This document shows positions 11,106-23,388 of a DNA stretch of 64,000 bases, piece after piece. The notes beneath the pieces are model-generated. The model saw only the letters and a program-made list of their open reading frames with translations. It was not told the origin of the DNA and searched no databases. Position 1 is the first letter of the stretch; every line of letters begins with the position of its first letter. A program made the position numbers and the translations under genes. Origin of the DNA: Isoetes taiwanensis. Lineage: Eukaryota > Streptophyta > Lycopodiopsida > Isoetales > Isoetaceae. Where the stretch lies: contig JAJEKV010000044.1 in the NCBI GenBank assembly GCA_021234155.1, positions 9,272,777 through 9,336,776 on the forward strand, read 5' to 3'.

Positions 11106-13045
11106 TAAATCCAAACCCCATTACGGCAGTTTCTGCTGCCTGGAGTGATCAAGCACTTGGCTGCTGGAGCCATGTCCCAAGTGCAGCGGACCAAGCCGAC
11201 CTCCATAGCGTAAGCCTACAATAACGGCAAGGCCACGGGGTTTCTGGAAACTACTCTGCCAGTTAGACCAGGATCTTGCAATGTCATGAGGTAGTGGGAG
11301 GAGCATTGGCCAGAGGAGCCCTAAAACCTTCCAGAGGCGATTCGACCCAAAAATGTCCTCTGCAGAGTCCACACGGCAAGGGCCAGACAGCCTCTCCCAC
11401 CCGAACGTGATCGACTCTGCCAGCAATTCGAAACATCGACATTACCACGGAGACCAGTTTAGTGGGCGAAGAACCACCCTGCTCAGGAGCGCCAATGTAG
11501 CTCATGTCAACACGTTAGTAGTGAATTGGCAATGGCGGGTCGCGAGAATACTGCCATGTAGAGGTTAGGTAATTTCTTTTCTTTGCAAAAATGGCCGTGT
11601 AACTGGTCCCTGGGGTAATTTAAGCTGTTTTGGGCGACATAAAGTCAAATCCCCATTCGAACCTTTGTCTTTGCCCGAGCGACAAAACACTTGGGTTTCT
11701 GCGGTCGACTGCAGGACGCTGCTTGATTTGATGTGTTCTCCCGGTGGATCTTGAATTTTTGAACTGCTCGAAACCAAGTTACTTGAGCGTGGATTCAGCG
11801 GTCGGGATAGAAACCGGGTTCGGGAAAGGGAGGCATTAGCATACCCTCGAGGAGGCTTGAGTAGGAAAGCCTGCCTCGGTAAATCAAACCCCATTCGTAG
11901 GTTTCTGTGCTTCTTGTTTTCCAGCTGCGGCTACCGACCATGTCTCAAGTGCAAGTAGACCGCTTCGACCTCCATAGCATCCAAGCACAATAGCTTTGGC
12001 AAGGCACTGGGGTTTCGTTTTGAAACACCATACTGTCGGATTGGACCAGGATCTTGCACAATGTCATGGTAGTGGGAGGGCATTGGCTAGTAGGCCGGAG
12101 CCCTAAAATCTTCGAGAAGCGGTTAGGCCCAAAGGGTCCTCTCACGGAAGGTCACGGCCCGCGAGGCGGGCAACTCTCCACCCGGGCGTGATGCGGCTAC
12201 GCCGCGGATTCAAAACATCGACATTACCTTGGAGACCAGTTTTAGATGGGCAGAAGACCACCCTGCTCCAGGAGGCGTAAAGTAGCTCATGTCTAACCGT
12301 TAAGTAGTGGGTGGCCTTAGCGGAGGTCGCAGAATCTTGCCATGGAGGTTCGTGTTTCTTTTCGCGCAAAAAATGACCGTGTAACTTGGTCCCTAGGTAA
12401 TTTAAGCTGTTTAGGACGGCGTGGCGAAGTCAAAATCTCCATTCGGAGCCTGTACTGCTGAGCGACAAAACACTTGTTTCCTACGGTCATTGCGGGACAC
12501 TAGCGGTTTGATATGTTCTCCGGACGGATCGCGGTTTTGAACACGCCGAAGCAAGTTACTTAGGCGTGGATTCAATGGTGGGATAGAAACGGATTCGGGA
12601 AGGAGGCGTGGCATTTGCCCTCCCGGAGAACAGCAGCGGTAGGAAAGCTTTGCCTCCCAAACCCGACTGCGTCCGGTTTCTGGCCTTCTTGTTTCAGCTG
12701 CGGCTTCTGGAGCCATGTCACCAGAAATTGCTTGAATAGGCTTCGACCTCCATGCGTAAACCCTACAATAACACAGCGAGCTGGGGTTTCACGTTTTGGA
12801 AGAGCCGCCTAGTGGTCAGTTGGACCAGGATCTTGCACAATGTCATGAGAGGTAGTGGGAGGCGTTGGCGCTGAGAAGATGGAGCCCTAAAACCTTCCAG
12901 AAACGGATTCGACCCAAAAGGTCATCTGCAGAAGGTCCCCTGCTCTGGGCGAACCTTTCACCCGGGCTGTCATCTAACTCTGCCAGCGGACTCGAAACAT
13001 CGACATTACCACGGAGACCAAGTTTAGAGTGGGCGAAGACATCAC
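11106..13045 (+). repeat. Tandem array of a 779-bp unit (~2.5 copies)
   Basis: The landmark GATCTTGC(AC)AATGTCATG...GTAGTGGGA appears at about 11272, 12051 and 12830, giving two equal periods of about 779 bp. Between landmarks the copies share the CGAAACATCGACATTACC(A/T)(C/T)GGAGACCAG block, the AATTTAAGCTGTTT block and the CGTGGATTCA(G/A)(C/T)GGT(C/G)GGATAGAAAC block. Indels differ between copies, so open frames are not shared. I do not recognise a coding product. The unit may be a satellite derived from a retroelement UTR. Confidence 0.75.
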
Positions 13046-13364
13046 CACTCCCATCTCGACAACCTTCTGAGATCCATCTCGAGGGATGCGGCCTCTCCCT
13101 CTGGTGAAAGGCTGCGCCAAAGTCACGGCCTGGTTGGAGTTGGGGAAGTATGTCGGCGCGTTAAGTTCTTCAGATCCCTCTATTCTATTCCTTGCCAAAC
13201 TCCTCTACCATCATATTTCTTGCATAAAGTCTAGTCATCATGTCCATGTCACCCATCATCTAGCCATATCACCTAAAATTTACCAACATCACCCAATGAA
13301 AGACCAAAGATGGACATCTTTTCATTTTTGACCTAGTCAAAACTTGACGCTAACTTACTTGGCA
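13046..13364. other. Unassigned spacer
   Basis: Mixed sequence between the 779-bp array and the second minisatellite. It has a pyrimidine-rich stretch with CATCATGTCCATGTCACCCATCATC. No ORF of note. Confidence 0.35.
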
Positions 13365-14905
13365 TGCCATGTCACCACTTAGGGTGTCTAGGTGGCATCT
13401 TGAGTGGCATGCGAGCCACCTTGGCATGTTGAACCTGGGTGGCATGTTTGGGCCCATTGGCAGGAGCCACCTTGGCATGTTTGAGCCTAGGTGGCATGTT
13501 GGAGCCTTGGTGGCATGTTAGACCCTAGGTGGCATGTTTGAGCCAACTTGGCATGTTTAAACCTGGGTGGCATGTTGTGAGGCCACCTTGGCATGTTGGA
13601 TCTAGGTGTGGTGGGCCCGTGTGTTTGAGGCCACAGCCAGCATGTTGGAGCCTGGGTGGCATGTTGAACCTAGGTGAAATGTTTGGGCCACACTTGGCAT
13701 GTTTGAAACCACTTGGCGTGTTTGGAGCCTAGGTGGCGTATTTGGAGCCACAATTAGTGTTTGAGCCACCTTGGCATGTTGGAACCTAGGTGGCATGTTG
13801 GAATACGTGGCATGTTTGAGCCTAAAATTGGCATGTTAAAATTACGGTGGCATGTTAGAGCCGGTGGCATGTTGAACCTAGGTGGCATGTTTGAGCCAAC
13901 TTGGCATATTTAAGCTAGGTGGCATGTTGTGAAACCACACCCAGCATGTTGGAACACAGTGGCATGTTGAGCCACCTTGGCATGTTTGAAACCACTTAGC
14001 GTGTGTGAGCCCTGGGTGGCATGTTTGGAGCCTAGGTGGCATGTTTGAGCCACCTTAGCGCGTTGAGCCTAGGTGGCATGTTGGAGCCACCTTGGCGTGA
14101 TGAACCTAAGTGAGCCACGCATGGCGTGTTTGAGCCTATGTGGCATGTTTGAATACCTGGAATATTTGAACCTGGGTGGCATGTTGGGCCTCCGCATTAA
14201 TGTTTGAGCCACCTTGGCAAGTTAGACATAGGTGGCATGCTGGAACTGCGTGGGATGTTTGAACTTGCGTTGGGCCTAAAGTGGCATGTTTGAGCCATTT
14301 TGCATGTTGGAGCCTGACTGGCATGTTGGAGCCACGGTATGTTTGAGCTAGGTGGCGTAATTTAGAGCCACCTTGGCATGTTAGACCCGCGTGGCATGTT
14401 GGAGCCGCGTGGCGTGTTCGAAACCACCTTGGCGTATTTGGAACCTGGGTGGCGGCGTAATTTGAAAAACCCATGTGGCATGTTGAGGCCACCTTGTCGT
14501 ATTGGAACCTAGGTGGCATGTTTGAGCCACCTTGGCATGTTTGGAACAAATTGGCATGTTGGGCTGCGTGGCGTGTTTGAATACTTTGGCATGTGTTTGA
14601 GCCTAGGTGGCATGTTAGGCTAGGTGGCATCGGGCCTAGGTGGCATGTTTGAGCCAACTGGCATATTTAAGCCTAGGCGACATGTTGTAGGCCACCTTGG
14701 CATGTTGGAGCCTAGGTGTATGGTGGAACCCACGTGGCATGTTGCGCCACATTGGCATATTGGAGCCTGCATGGCATGTTAGAGCCCGGCGTGGCATGTT
14801 AGACCACCTTGGCATGTGGAACACCTTTGTAGCATGTTTGAAACCACCTTGTGTATGTTTGAGCCACCTTGGTAGCATGTTAGCTCTATAGCATGTTTGG
14901 AAGCT
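13365..14905. repeat. ~19-bp minisatellite array 2
   Basis: Same unit family as at 8345-9211: GGCATGTT(T/G)GAGCC followed by ACCTT, TAGGT or TGGGT. The array is about 1.5 kb long. Variants with GGCGTA/GGCGTG and GAA(T/A)AC in place of GAGCC are common in the second half. The long minus-strand open frames across it (14136-14657) encode repeat-derived Cys-His-Ala-rich sequence with no sign of selection. Confidence 0.9.
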
Positions 14906-14965
14906 GAATTGGGACCCCACGAGATCATGTGCATATGCTGAAAAAGTGATTTGAGGCATAAAAAA

Positions 14966-15439
<474 letters not shown>

Positions 15440-15905
15440 ATCAAGTACTCTGTCCTACCACTATAAAAGACCTGTGATATGAAAGGATAGGGACATGTGA
15501 GGAATCAGTATTCTTTCCTACTTCTATAAAGACATGTGACAATAGAAATTATTACATGTCGTAATTCATGTATTCTTTCCTACAATGCCTTAGCAAATAA
15601 AGTATACGTCCTACTACTATAAAGACATGTGACATGTAAGCATATGACATGTGAGAGAATCAAGTATTCTTTCCTACTTCTATAGGAGCATGTGACAATG
15701 GAAATTATTACATGTCATAATTCATGTATTCTTTCCTACAATGCCCTTAGAATAAGAGTACTCACGTCTACTACTATGAAGACATGTGAGATGGAGTATG
15801 GGACGTAGAGAATCGATATTCTTTCCTGCATCTGTAAAAAGGACATGTGACAATAGAATTATTAGACATGCTTAGAAATTCAAGTATTCTTTCCTCTGAT
15901 GGATT
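15440..15905. repeat. ~155-bp tandem repeat (~3 diverged copies)
   Basis: The block ATTCTTTCCTACTTCTATA..GACATGTGACAATAGAAATTATTACATGTC occurs near 15510 and 15668, and in decayed form near 15820, giving spacings of about 158 and 152 bp. ACATGTGA is the recurrent core and also appears singly through the surrounding sequence. Confidence 0.75.
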
Positions 15906-16869
15906 GTATTATAAAATGACATGTCACAATGAAGAAACTACAAAACAACGATGGATGTTTAGTCCTTGAAAAAAGAACACATTATCCGAACAAAACCATA
16001 CTCCACAAATCCACATGTAGGATTCTTTGAAAAGCAGAGACATGTAGACCTACCAAAGCGATGTTTTCAGCAGTGGACCAAAGCAGGTGAGTGTGAGTCT
16101 GACATGTGATCTTCTACAAATGTAAGTAATACGAATAAAGCCTTTCTTTGGAACTTTACTAGAAGTGGGCCAGGAATTTAGAAATGTTTTAATATTTTGG
16201 AATTAGGGGTGAAGCTGCATCACATAAAGGTATGCTAACACAGTATTGAACATGCCGCTGGGTGTGAACTTTGTTTTCTTATCATCCACAAGGCCAGGCT
16301 GGGTGTTATAGAAGAAGATAGTCTTCCACGTTTGGCATTGTACTAATGCTTTGAGAGGGGATGGTATGCAGATGGGATCACATGGTTAGGAAAGTGGAGA
16401 CTTAATATTGCAAATCTACACAAGCATAAGAAGAAGATAACAAAACGGATTGTAGATACAATAAGAAATAAGTTGTTCTAAAATGGGGGTGAGAATGTCA
16501 ACTACAGGGATATACTAAATTCAAGCATGTAACAAATATCATACCTACACGAGAGAGTGTCTCGAGAAGCGACATAATATATGCCATTTTCATCTAAGCT
16601 CACATCAGCATTCAAATGTCAAAGTGGGTCAATGATACAATATACCACTAGAGAATTGTAAAGGGTCACGATAGAGAATAAAAACATATGGCCTTTCTTT
16701 GTCCTGATTATCATTGTTTGCAGGTTAATTTTCACATTTATGCACTTGGGTTGTCTCAAAATTTTCATTTGCCTGCAACATTAATAGGTGGCTTTTTGTC
16801 TGAGGCATCCAAATAAAAGAGGAGGATTCTTAAAATTGAACTTATTAAAGATTTTGAAAATTGAATTTT
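15906..16869. other. No gene recognised
   Basis: AT-rich unique-looking DNA. Scattered ACATGT words continue the preceding repeat composition up to about 16120. No coding motif was found on either strand. Confidence 0.35.
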
Positions 16870-17240
16870 ATTGGCTTTTATCGTCCAAGAAGACCAAATG
16901 TCCTATGGGACCCAAACAAACAAAGAACAACCAACCTATTACTGTTCAAGATTAAAAAACCCCGTCCCCAAGGATTTTCGAGGGAAAAAACTTTAGCAGT
17001 AAAAGCTTGCTTAACTATACATTTATACATGTGAATGAGTGATGAGAGACACAGTTGAGTCAGCATGTCTAGAACCACATGAATATAAGATGTCAGTGCC
17101 CCTACTAAAGGCGTATCCATCATCAGTAAATAGAATAGAATACATTAATGTCCCTTGTGCCGTGAGGCCCCTGGACTTGTGTAGCATGGGCGAGCTCCTT
17201 AAAAAGGGTGCTACTAGCACATCATTTGTTATGATGTAGC
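16870..17240 (-). mobile_element. LINE 3' UTR/tail
   Basis: Read on the minus strand, the segment contains TTTTTTCCCTCGAAAATCC..GGGGACGGGGTTTTTTAATC, then TTTGTTTGGGTCCCATAGGACATTTGGTCTTC. Both blocks match, in order, the 3' UTR of the plus-strand LINE at 33765-33880 (GGTTTTTCCTCGAAAACC...GGGCGGGGTTTTAA, then GTCCCATAGGCGATTGGTCTC). It lies downstream of the minus-strand LINE ORF2 at 17.3-20.7 kb and is most simply its 3' end. Confidence 0.55.
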
Positions 17241-17299
17241 CTTTTGGCTGACTTTTTCTTTTATTACCGGCATAAGCTTTACCACCGGCCGTGGTAGAT

Positions 17300-19330
17300 G
17301 CGTTGATGCGTCATTATCAATCACTTTTAAACGGCGGTTTGTGTGGGGTTTTATGACCTATTTTGTACCGGTCATATTACGAACCCTCTTTCGCGTGTAC
17401 TTCTCGGTAATGCAGTGCGTCATTCTTTGGATCAGCGTCACGCCAAATCCCGGGAACAATTCTCGCCGTCATGAGCCTATGAATTAGTTCCCCCCATCTT
17501 ATATTTCTGTATCTGTCCCGATGTCTTGGTAGATCGGGCACATATGGTTTCGTCCTCTATCTTTCCACCGATCACGGATTACGCATATCTGTCTTCCCTT
17601 TGTCTATCCCTCCACATCTTTTTCGATTCTTGGATCATGACTTCCCCATCCACGAATCTAGCGAAGAATGTCTCTTCTTTTTTCCCGGTATGTTATCCGG
17701 TACATCTGGTGTCCTATATCTTTGATCTGGATTAAAAACTTGTGTGAGCGATTCGTCTTTGGTCGGTGTGTCTTTGCGGCCATGCTCTTGTCGCTTTGTC
17801 GCCCACTTCTCATTCCTTTGCCCTTCTTGTATTAGGTCCTTGGTTTAATCCCATGCAATGCGGTCCATGTTGCCACCTCTTTAAACCATCCACTACCACG
17901 TAAGGATGTGATTTTGTGGATCGGTGATTGCAATGCTAGGCAGTTTCCCTTCTAATATGTCTCTGCATTGTCTCGAGCAATTACCTTATGGTTCTCTCCC
18001 ATGCTCTCACTTCCATCGATTTTTGCCCTTTTTGAGGATCATGATGCGTTAGTGGTGTGTTGTTCTTACCCGAATTCTTTATGCACGTGCCATTGCTAAG
18101 AATCCTTCTTGTTTTCCCAATTTAAATGCGGTAGACCTGGTCCCCATGCTTACGCCCCGTATAAGCGGTGGTGGCTACCGCTGCCGAATAGGTAACACTT
18201 GATGTCGGCCGGTTATTCTGCTTCTGTTTGAAGTTCTTCATGTTAGTAACTTCCTATAGCCCGGATTGGAACACGGCGTTGGCTCCTTTGGCCCATTTCC
18301 TTTTGTGCCATGTGCATCATACCCTAGATATCGTATTACATTTGTTTCCTCTATCTCTTTATCTTTATATCTGAAGGTTTATGCACGTTCTTATGTCCAA
18401 AGATGACTATCTTAGTTTTTTGCTAGATTTACGGTCAGCCCCTGTCTCTTCTGAAATTGTTCTAGAATTTTGAGTGCGTGCATCCCTTTGTTTTTTGTGG
18501 CCATCATCTTGAGATCATCTGCATTATAGCATTATTGGTACCTTCGTGTCTCCTAGAGGGGCATATTCATCCCCTTTTCGCATACGCTATGTATCCTGCA
18601 GAAAGCATCTATGTATATTCAAAGCGAGTTGGAGATAGCGAGCAGCCCTGCTTTACCCGGTGTCGCAGTTATCAATTTGTCCTTCTTGTTCCATCTTAGC
18701 ATACACCTTATGGTATAATCTTGCAATCGATCCTACCATATTTATTGGGGCTTGCATATCTATCAATCGTTTAGTAACTTCTCCCTGGGGACCGTATATC
18801 GAATGCTTTTACGAAATCCAAAGCAATGGATGATCTTCCTTCCCCTGGCGCTTTGTTTCGATCTATTAATATCCGAAGAGTCACAAGATGATTCGTGGTT
18901 GAGTGTTACGCCTGAACCACTGCTTGCCCTTGTGCCCTCATATTTCTTCAATTTGTTATCCAATACCTTTCCAAACCATTTTGCGAAAATCGAGCTTACC
19001 ATTATCGTCCTATAGTTCCCTGGGTCCTATCTATTTCCTGCCTTATGTAGAGGTATGACTCTGTTGTATGTCCATCTGTCTGGGAGTCCTGTATGTATGA
19101 TGCCATTGAAGATGTCTGTGACCTGTCTGCCAATTTCTGTCTCAGCACACTTCAACAATTCCACGGTCAGGCCGTATAAATCCGGTGCTTCATGGTTTGC
19201 CATCCTGTTTAGGGCTAACATTACCTCCATCATGTTGAAGCATGGTTTGTCCGGTTCTGCGATATTGGTATTGGAAAAATTGGTGCCCCAATTTTTCCCC
19301 AATTTGTCCGGTACCTCTCCCATCCCTCTG
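17300..19330 (-). mobile_element. LINE ORF2, reverse transcriptase part (frameshifted)
   Basis: Minus-strand RT motifs occur in order. 19027-19323 reads NRMANHEAPDLYGLTVELLK and then WTYNRVIPLHKAGNR, the fingers block equivalent to 'N.KAPGPDGI..E.LK...W....IIP..K.G'. 18763-19002 reads MVSSIFAKWFGKVLDNKL and, with frame changes, FGFRKSIRYTVPREKLL, a corrupted 'FDFRKAFDTVPREKLL' in which the first palm Asp is not preserved. Near 18500-18545 the frame reads YNADDLKMMATKNKGMHALK, a YADD box with an inserted Asn. Several frameshifts and stops separate these blocks, so the copy is inactive. Confidence 0.85.
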
Positions 19331-19419
19331 TTCCAATGCCATCTTGTTCATTCCTTGCCTTCATATTGCTGTCCCCTCCTTTTGTGTTTGAGTCCCTCAA
19401 AATCTCCAAGGGCTGTTTT

Positions 19420-20699
19420 TTAGATAGTTTTCCCCATATACCATTGGTCTTTGCGAGGGTTATTATATCTTTTCTTCTTCAATAATCTTATGTATGCTGC
19501 CTTTTCTTTCCGGTATGTCTCCTTTCCCCTGTGTTCTCTTGTTTTCCTTTTTTGCTCTCTACACTCGTCATCATACCATACTGATGCTCGGAATGCTCTG
19601 TTCTTCCTGATTTTTATCCCTTTTCCAAACACCTATGTTGCTACCCTTACTATAATGTCATTGAGGGTGTTTCCATTATCACTCGCATTGTGTTTCCCCC
19701 AATTCCATTTTCCCATTTCCTCTTTGACTGCCTGAATGAAGGTTTCTGCATATTTCTCCTGAAACTGAATTCTCACTCTGTCTTTCCTATCCTCCTTTCT
19801 TTCTGTGCTATCTACCTGTGGTGTCTCATCCAATCTGACTGTTAACTTGATCGGTCTATGGCTTTCCCTTTTTCCAGTCGGCCATTCCTGTAACATTAAT
19901 CCCTCTATCTTTCCTGCTGCTTGGTCATTCAGTATTATATAGTCCACTATGCTCTTACCATGTGTATTTTGGATTGTGAAGCCTCCCGATCCCCTCCATT
20001 TTGTTCCTTGTAGTTAGCTATGATCATCCCTGTTGCCGTGCAGACTTCTAGCAACAATTCACCTCTAGCATTGACTTCTGTCTTATCCTCTGTGTTTCTC
20101 TGCCATTCCTGTGTTCTTGCCGTGTACATTATCTGACCATCTTTCTCATCTGTGTATGTGCTGTGTGCCTGTTCCTGTCTGGTTCTGGCATTAAGATCTC
20201 CTACTATAATCATTGGTCTCTGTTCTTTCCATTTCATTATATTTTCTCCTAGTTTCAGCAATTCTAGCTTATCACTGTTTGGCGGATAATATGTAATTAT
20301 CAGAACTACTTCTTGTTTGTTTTTCAATTGAATATTCAAGACCATATATCTTTTATTGACATCTAAGTGTAACATACATGCATTGTTGGCTATACTATTC
20401 TTTACATAGCAAGCCAGACCTGCACTCCCTCTCCCTTTCTTGAAATCCACGTCTTTCCGGCCGTGAGCAATTTGGTATCCTTCTTCCTCTGGCGGCCTTT
20501 TGGCGTTATGCTCCCATGTTTCTGCTAAGCATATTATATCGCAGCCGTGGGCATCTTCTAGCCTTTCTCCATCATCCCATGGATACCTGGTACAATTCCA
20601 GTACCATAACGTCAGCGTCTTTCCCCAGGAGGTTTCTTCGCCAGTCTCCATGTTTTCTGTACCATTGCCTGTTCTCCTTGGTCTTCCTCTGGTCTTCAT
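19420..20699 (-). mobile_element. LINE ORF2, AP-type endonuclease domain
   Basis: A 250-codon frame from the ATG at 20699 down to 19947 carries the APE-like endonuclease signatures: WYWNCTRYPW, DIICLAETWE with the catalytic Glu, GLACYVKNS, YYPPNS and IIVGDLNAR. A single frameshift near 19975 leads to 19633-19947, which continues NTHGKSIVDYIILND and ends with a SHRPI motif equivalent to the catalytic 'SDH'. The linker 19420-19632 (WYDDECREQKRKTR) is the usual basic segment before the RT. The domain nicks target DNA to prime reverse transcription. It is nearly intact here, in contrast to the RT part. Confidence 0.9.
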
Positions 20700-22160
20700 T
20701 GTAGGGGTTGGCCCTCAGAACCTGCTTGTGTTGCTCGGTCTTCGTCTCCCCGTTTCCCGCTTCTTCCTGCTGCTGCGCTCTTGATTCCCTTCTGGCGTGA
20801 TCGCTCTCGGTGCTCCCCACGCAGCCTGCTCTCCAGCCCCTTTGTATTGATTCGGGGTGTATGTTTTCTTTTTACGCTTCCGTTGGTTTTACTATCCCTG
20901 CATCCCAACTACTGTTGTTCTTGCGGTTGAGTAAACTTGTTCTCTTACCCTCTTGTGTATGTAAACTTTGCCATTCTTGACTCCCTTTGTATTCACCTTG
21001 GTTCAGCTCCACGGCCTTGGCTAATTCCCCTGTGTAGCCCTGTCTACGCATCCTTTGTTGTTAAGGACTCCCTGTACTTTGATTCCATTCCTCAATGCGG
21101 ATCCCATCCAGTAGGATCCTTTCCTGGTTGCCATGTCTCTCAATGTTAGGTTTATATGCCTCGATCTCCCCTCCATTGGCTTTGATCGTTATGGGCTTTG
21201 GCGATAGCCCACTGTGTTCCTTGAACACCGTCTCTATTACTTCCATGCGATGGCTTCGATATATATCCTCGTTAGGTGTCTCGCTATTCCAATTAGCCTA
21301 ACATCATGCTTAATTTTTATTTTGCTCCTCATATTCCATTAAATGTGGCCTTATCCTATCAAAGCGACTCCCATGCATCCGACTCAACATTTGATTTCTC
21401 TAATTCAACCAACCTTTGTAGGATCTTTGCTTTCTCCTCTTGATCTCGTCCATTCTGCGTTGCATTTCCTGGATTCGTCTTCTCCATCCCTCCTACTCTC
21501 CGTCCATGCTAGTGATGGCTACTTTGTTGTTGTTGCGTTTCAGCCCGGTCGTTGAGTGCATCGGGTTTGGGATCTTTGATTCTAGCGGCTTATCCATCGT
21601 GCCGGAAGTCCACGAGATCTGTTGGCTCTTTGGGGCTCTTGCAGCCTCGATCTCCTCACGCTGGCTGCGCCGATGCTGTCGGCCATATCTCTTGTTTGCA
21701 AAGAAAGCTACGTGGTGGCCTTAGGCAATGCTCTCGTGCTGGACTCTCTCTAGAAGATAGCCATGGTCTCTTTCTAAGACCATATATATACTGCCTAATT
21801 CTAAACGGTATTTTTATTCATAATTACCATTTTAATTTGAATTTCGAGATTTCAAAATGGCCATAATTATTCCACCCATCTCTCATTATTGTTATTCAAC
21901 TCCCTTCGTCTATTGCCCAAGATTGATCCTCTCGGGGTATTTTCGGGGCTGATTAGTTTGGTAGCTGCCTGTCTGCATTGATTGTGTCAGTATTTCGTCC
22001 TTCTTAATTTCTGTACCTCTGTATCTCTGTATTTTTGTGCCTCTGTATTTGCTGTCACCGCATGTGTCATCTTCCCTGGTGACTTTGGGGGGGGGGCCGT
22101 GCCTTACGCCCTCTGGTCTATGGCGAGGGTTACACCCTCCATAATTTGCTCCGGCTTTTT
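20700..22160 (-). mobile_element. LINE inter-ORF region (presumed)
   Basis: On the minus strand 20696-20908 and 20572-20820 have open frames rich in Arg, Lys, Glu and Gln that adjoin the endonuclease start, and could be the ORF2 N-terminus or the end of ORF1. From 20.9 to 22.1 kb no motif is seen. Plus-strand frames here are Ser/Leu/Pro-rich shadows. Confidence 0.4.
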
Positions 22161-22179
22161 CCATAGTGTCGGTAATTTA

Positions 22180-22560
22180 GGTCACTGGGGTATTCTTCAT
22201 ACCATTTGGAAGTCATATGTTGCTCTCCAGATAATTTAATTTAATTTAATTTAGTGAGTTTTTAATGGTCCGGGTTACCAGTTGGTGGGTCCAGCCCTCG
22301 CTATCCTGGTGTACGGCGGAGGCTTAGCCTCTCTGTCCCGTAACTTGCCCCGTCCACACCTTTTACTCCATGTCGGGAGATCGGCCAATGGGGGTATTCT
22401 TCATACCCTGCTACAAAGTCATATGTCGCCCTCCAAATGTTAAGAAGTTTTTGGTGGTCCGGGTTACCAGTTGGTGGGTCTAGCCCTCGCTATCCTGGTG
22501 TACGGCGGAGGCTTAGCCTCTCTGTCCCGTATCTTGCCCCGTCCGCCTTTTACTCCAGAG
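22180..22560. repeat. Tandem duplication, ~190-200 bp, with AATTT microsatellite
   Basis: The sequence GGTCCGGGTTACCAGTTGGTGGGTC.AGCCCTCGCTATCCTGGTGTACGGCGGAGGC occurs at about 22268 and again at about 22457, and the preceding GGGTATTCTTCATACC also occurs twice. A run of four AATTT units lies at 22233-22254 in the first copy only. Tandem promoter or UTR units are common in LINEs, and the position between the putative ORF1 and ORF2 suggests it belongs to the element. Confidence 0.8.
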
Positions 22561-23388
22561 TTCTTTTGTTCTTTGTGTGTACCTTCCTTGGTCCCACCTT
22601 ACCTTTTTACCCTTACGAGGCTTGTTCCGCCTGGTGTAGCATCCTTGTCCTCTGCTAGTCTGTTGCCCCTCATCTTGTATTTTCCTTGGTTTCTGTTTGT
22701 TCGCCACCCCTTTTTGTTCTGAGTCAATATTTGTCGCAGCATAGTCCATTTCTCTAATTTTGCCACCTGCTTTTCCTATTCTGTTGCCCACTGTATCCCG
22801 GTTTCGTCTGTATCGTCTGCAACGTTTACTGTTCCTGTATATATCCGCTGGTGTAGCTCATCAGCCTAATATTCCTACATTATTCCATATTATGTTCTAC
22901 GTTGTTAAAATCCATAGTTTTTCCGTCCCTTCGTTCATTGTCTCCGTGGGATATAATGTTTTGGATCAGAGTCAATTTATCACTGAGGTAATTTAGAAGA
23001 ATACACAATGAGGCCGCTTTACCATTGACAACTATTGCTTCAGATTTCCTTCATTCAAAAATTCTCCATACAGAGATAATACATATTTAGGCATATATCA
23101 TTGAAAACATTTTCAAGCATTCAGCTATGCATAATTCATTTATGCATTCGGCTTCAAACAGGTCTATCGGGGCATAATTTGTTCCTTCTATGTTCGGGTT
23201 TCCCAGCATCATTCAAACATTTTCATACTGACTTTGTCTTTGATACATCTTACCTATTTGGCAAACTGGAATCATAAAAAAGAGTGAGGGAAAGAAAAAG
23301 ATAAAAGGTAAAAACGGAAAACAAAGCAAAAGGGATTACATGCAGCCCCTCCTTCTCCTCCATTGTTGCCCTTCCCCATCCCGGATCT
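22561..23388. other. Unassigned, between the tandem repeat and the Cys-rich ORF
   Basis: No conserved motif. A minus-strand frame at 22513-22791 is Lys/Arg/Gly/Gln-rich and may be a remnant of LINE ORF1. The segment 22990-23240 is AT-rich. Confidence 0.3.

Noticed and set aside
17526-22996. Numerous plus-strand frames of 60-120 codons
   Set aside because: They are antisense shadows of the minus-strand LINE, whose endonuclease and RT motifs are unambiguous.
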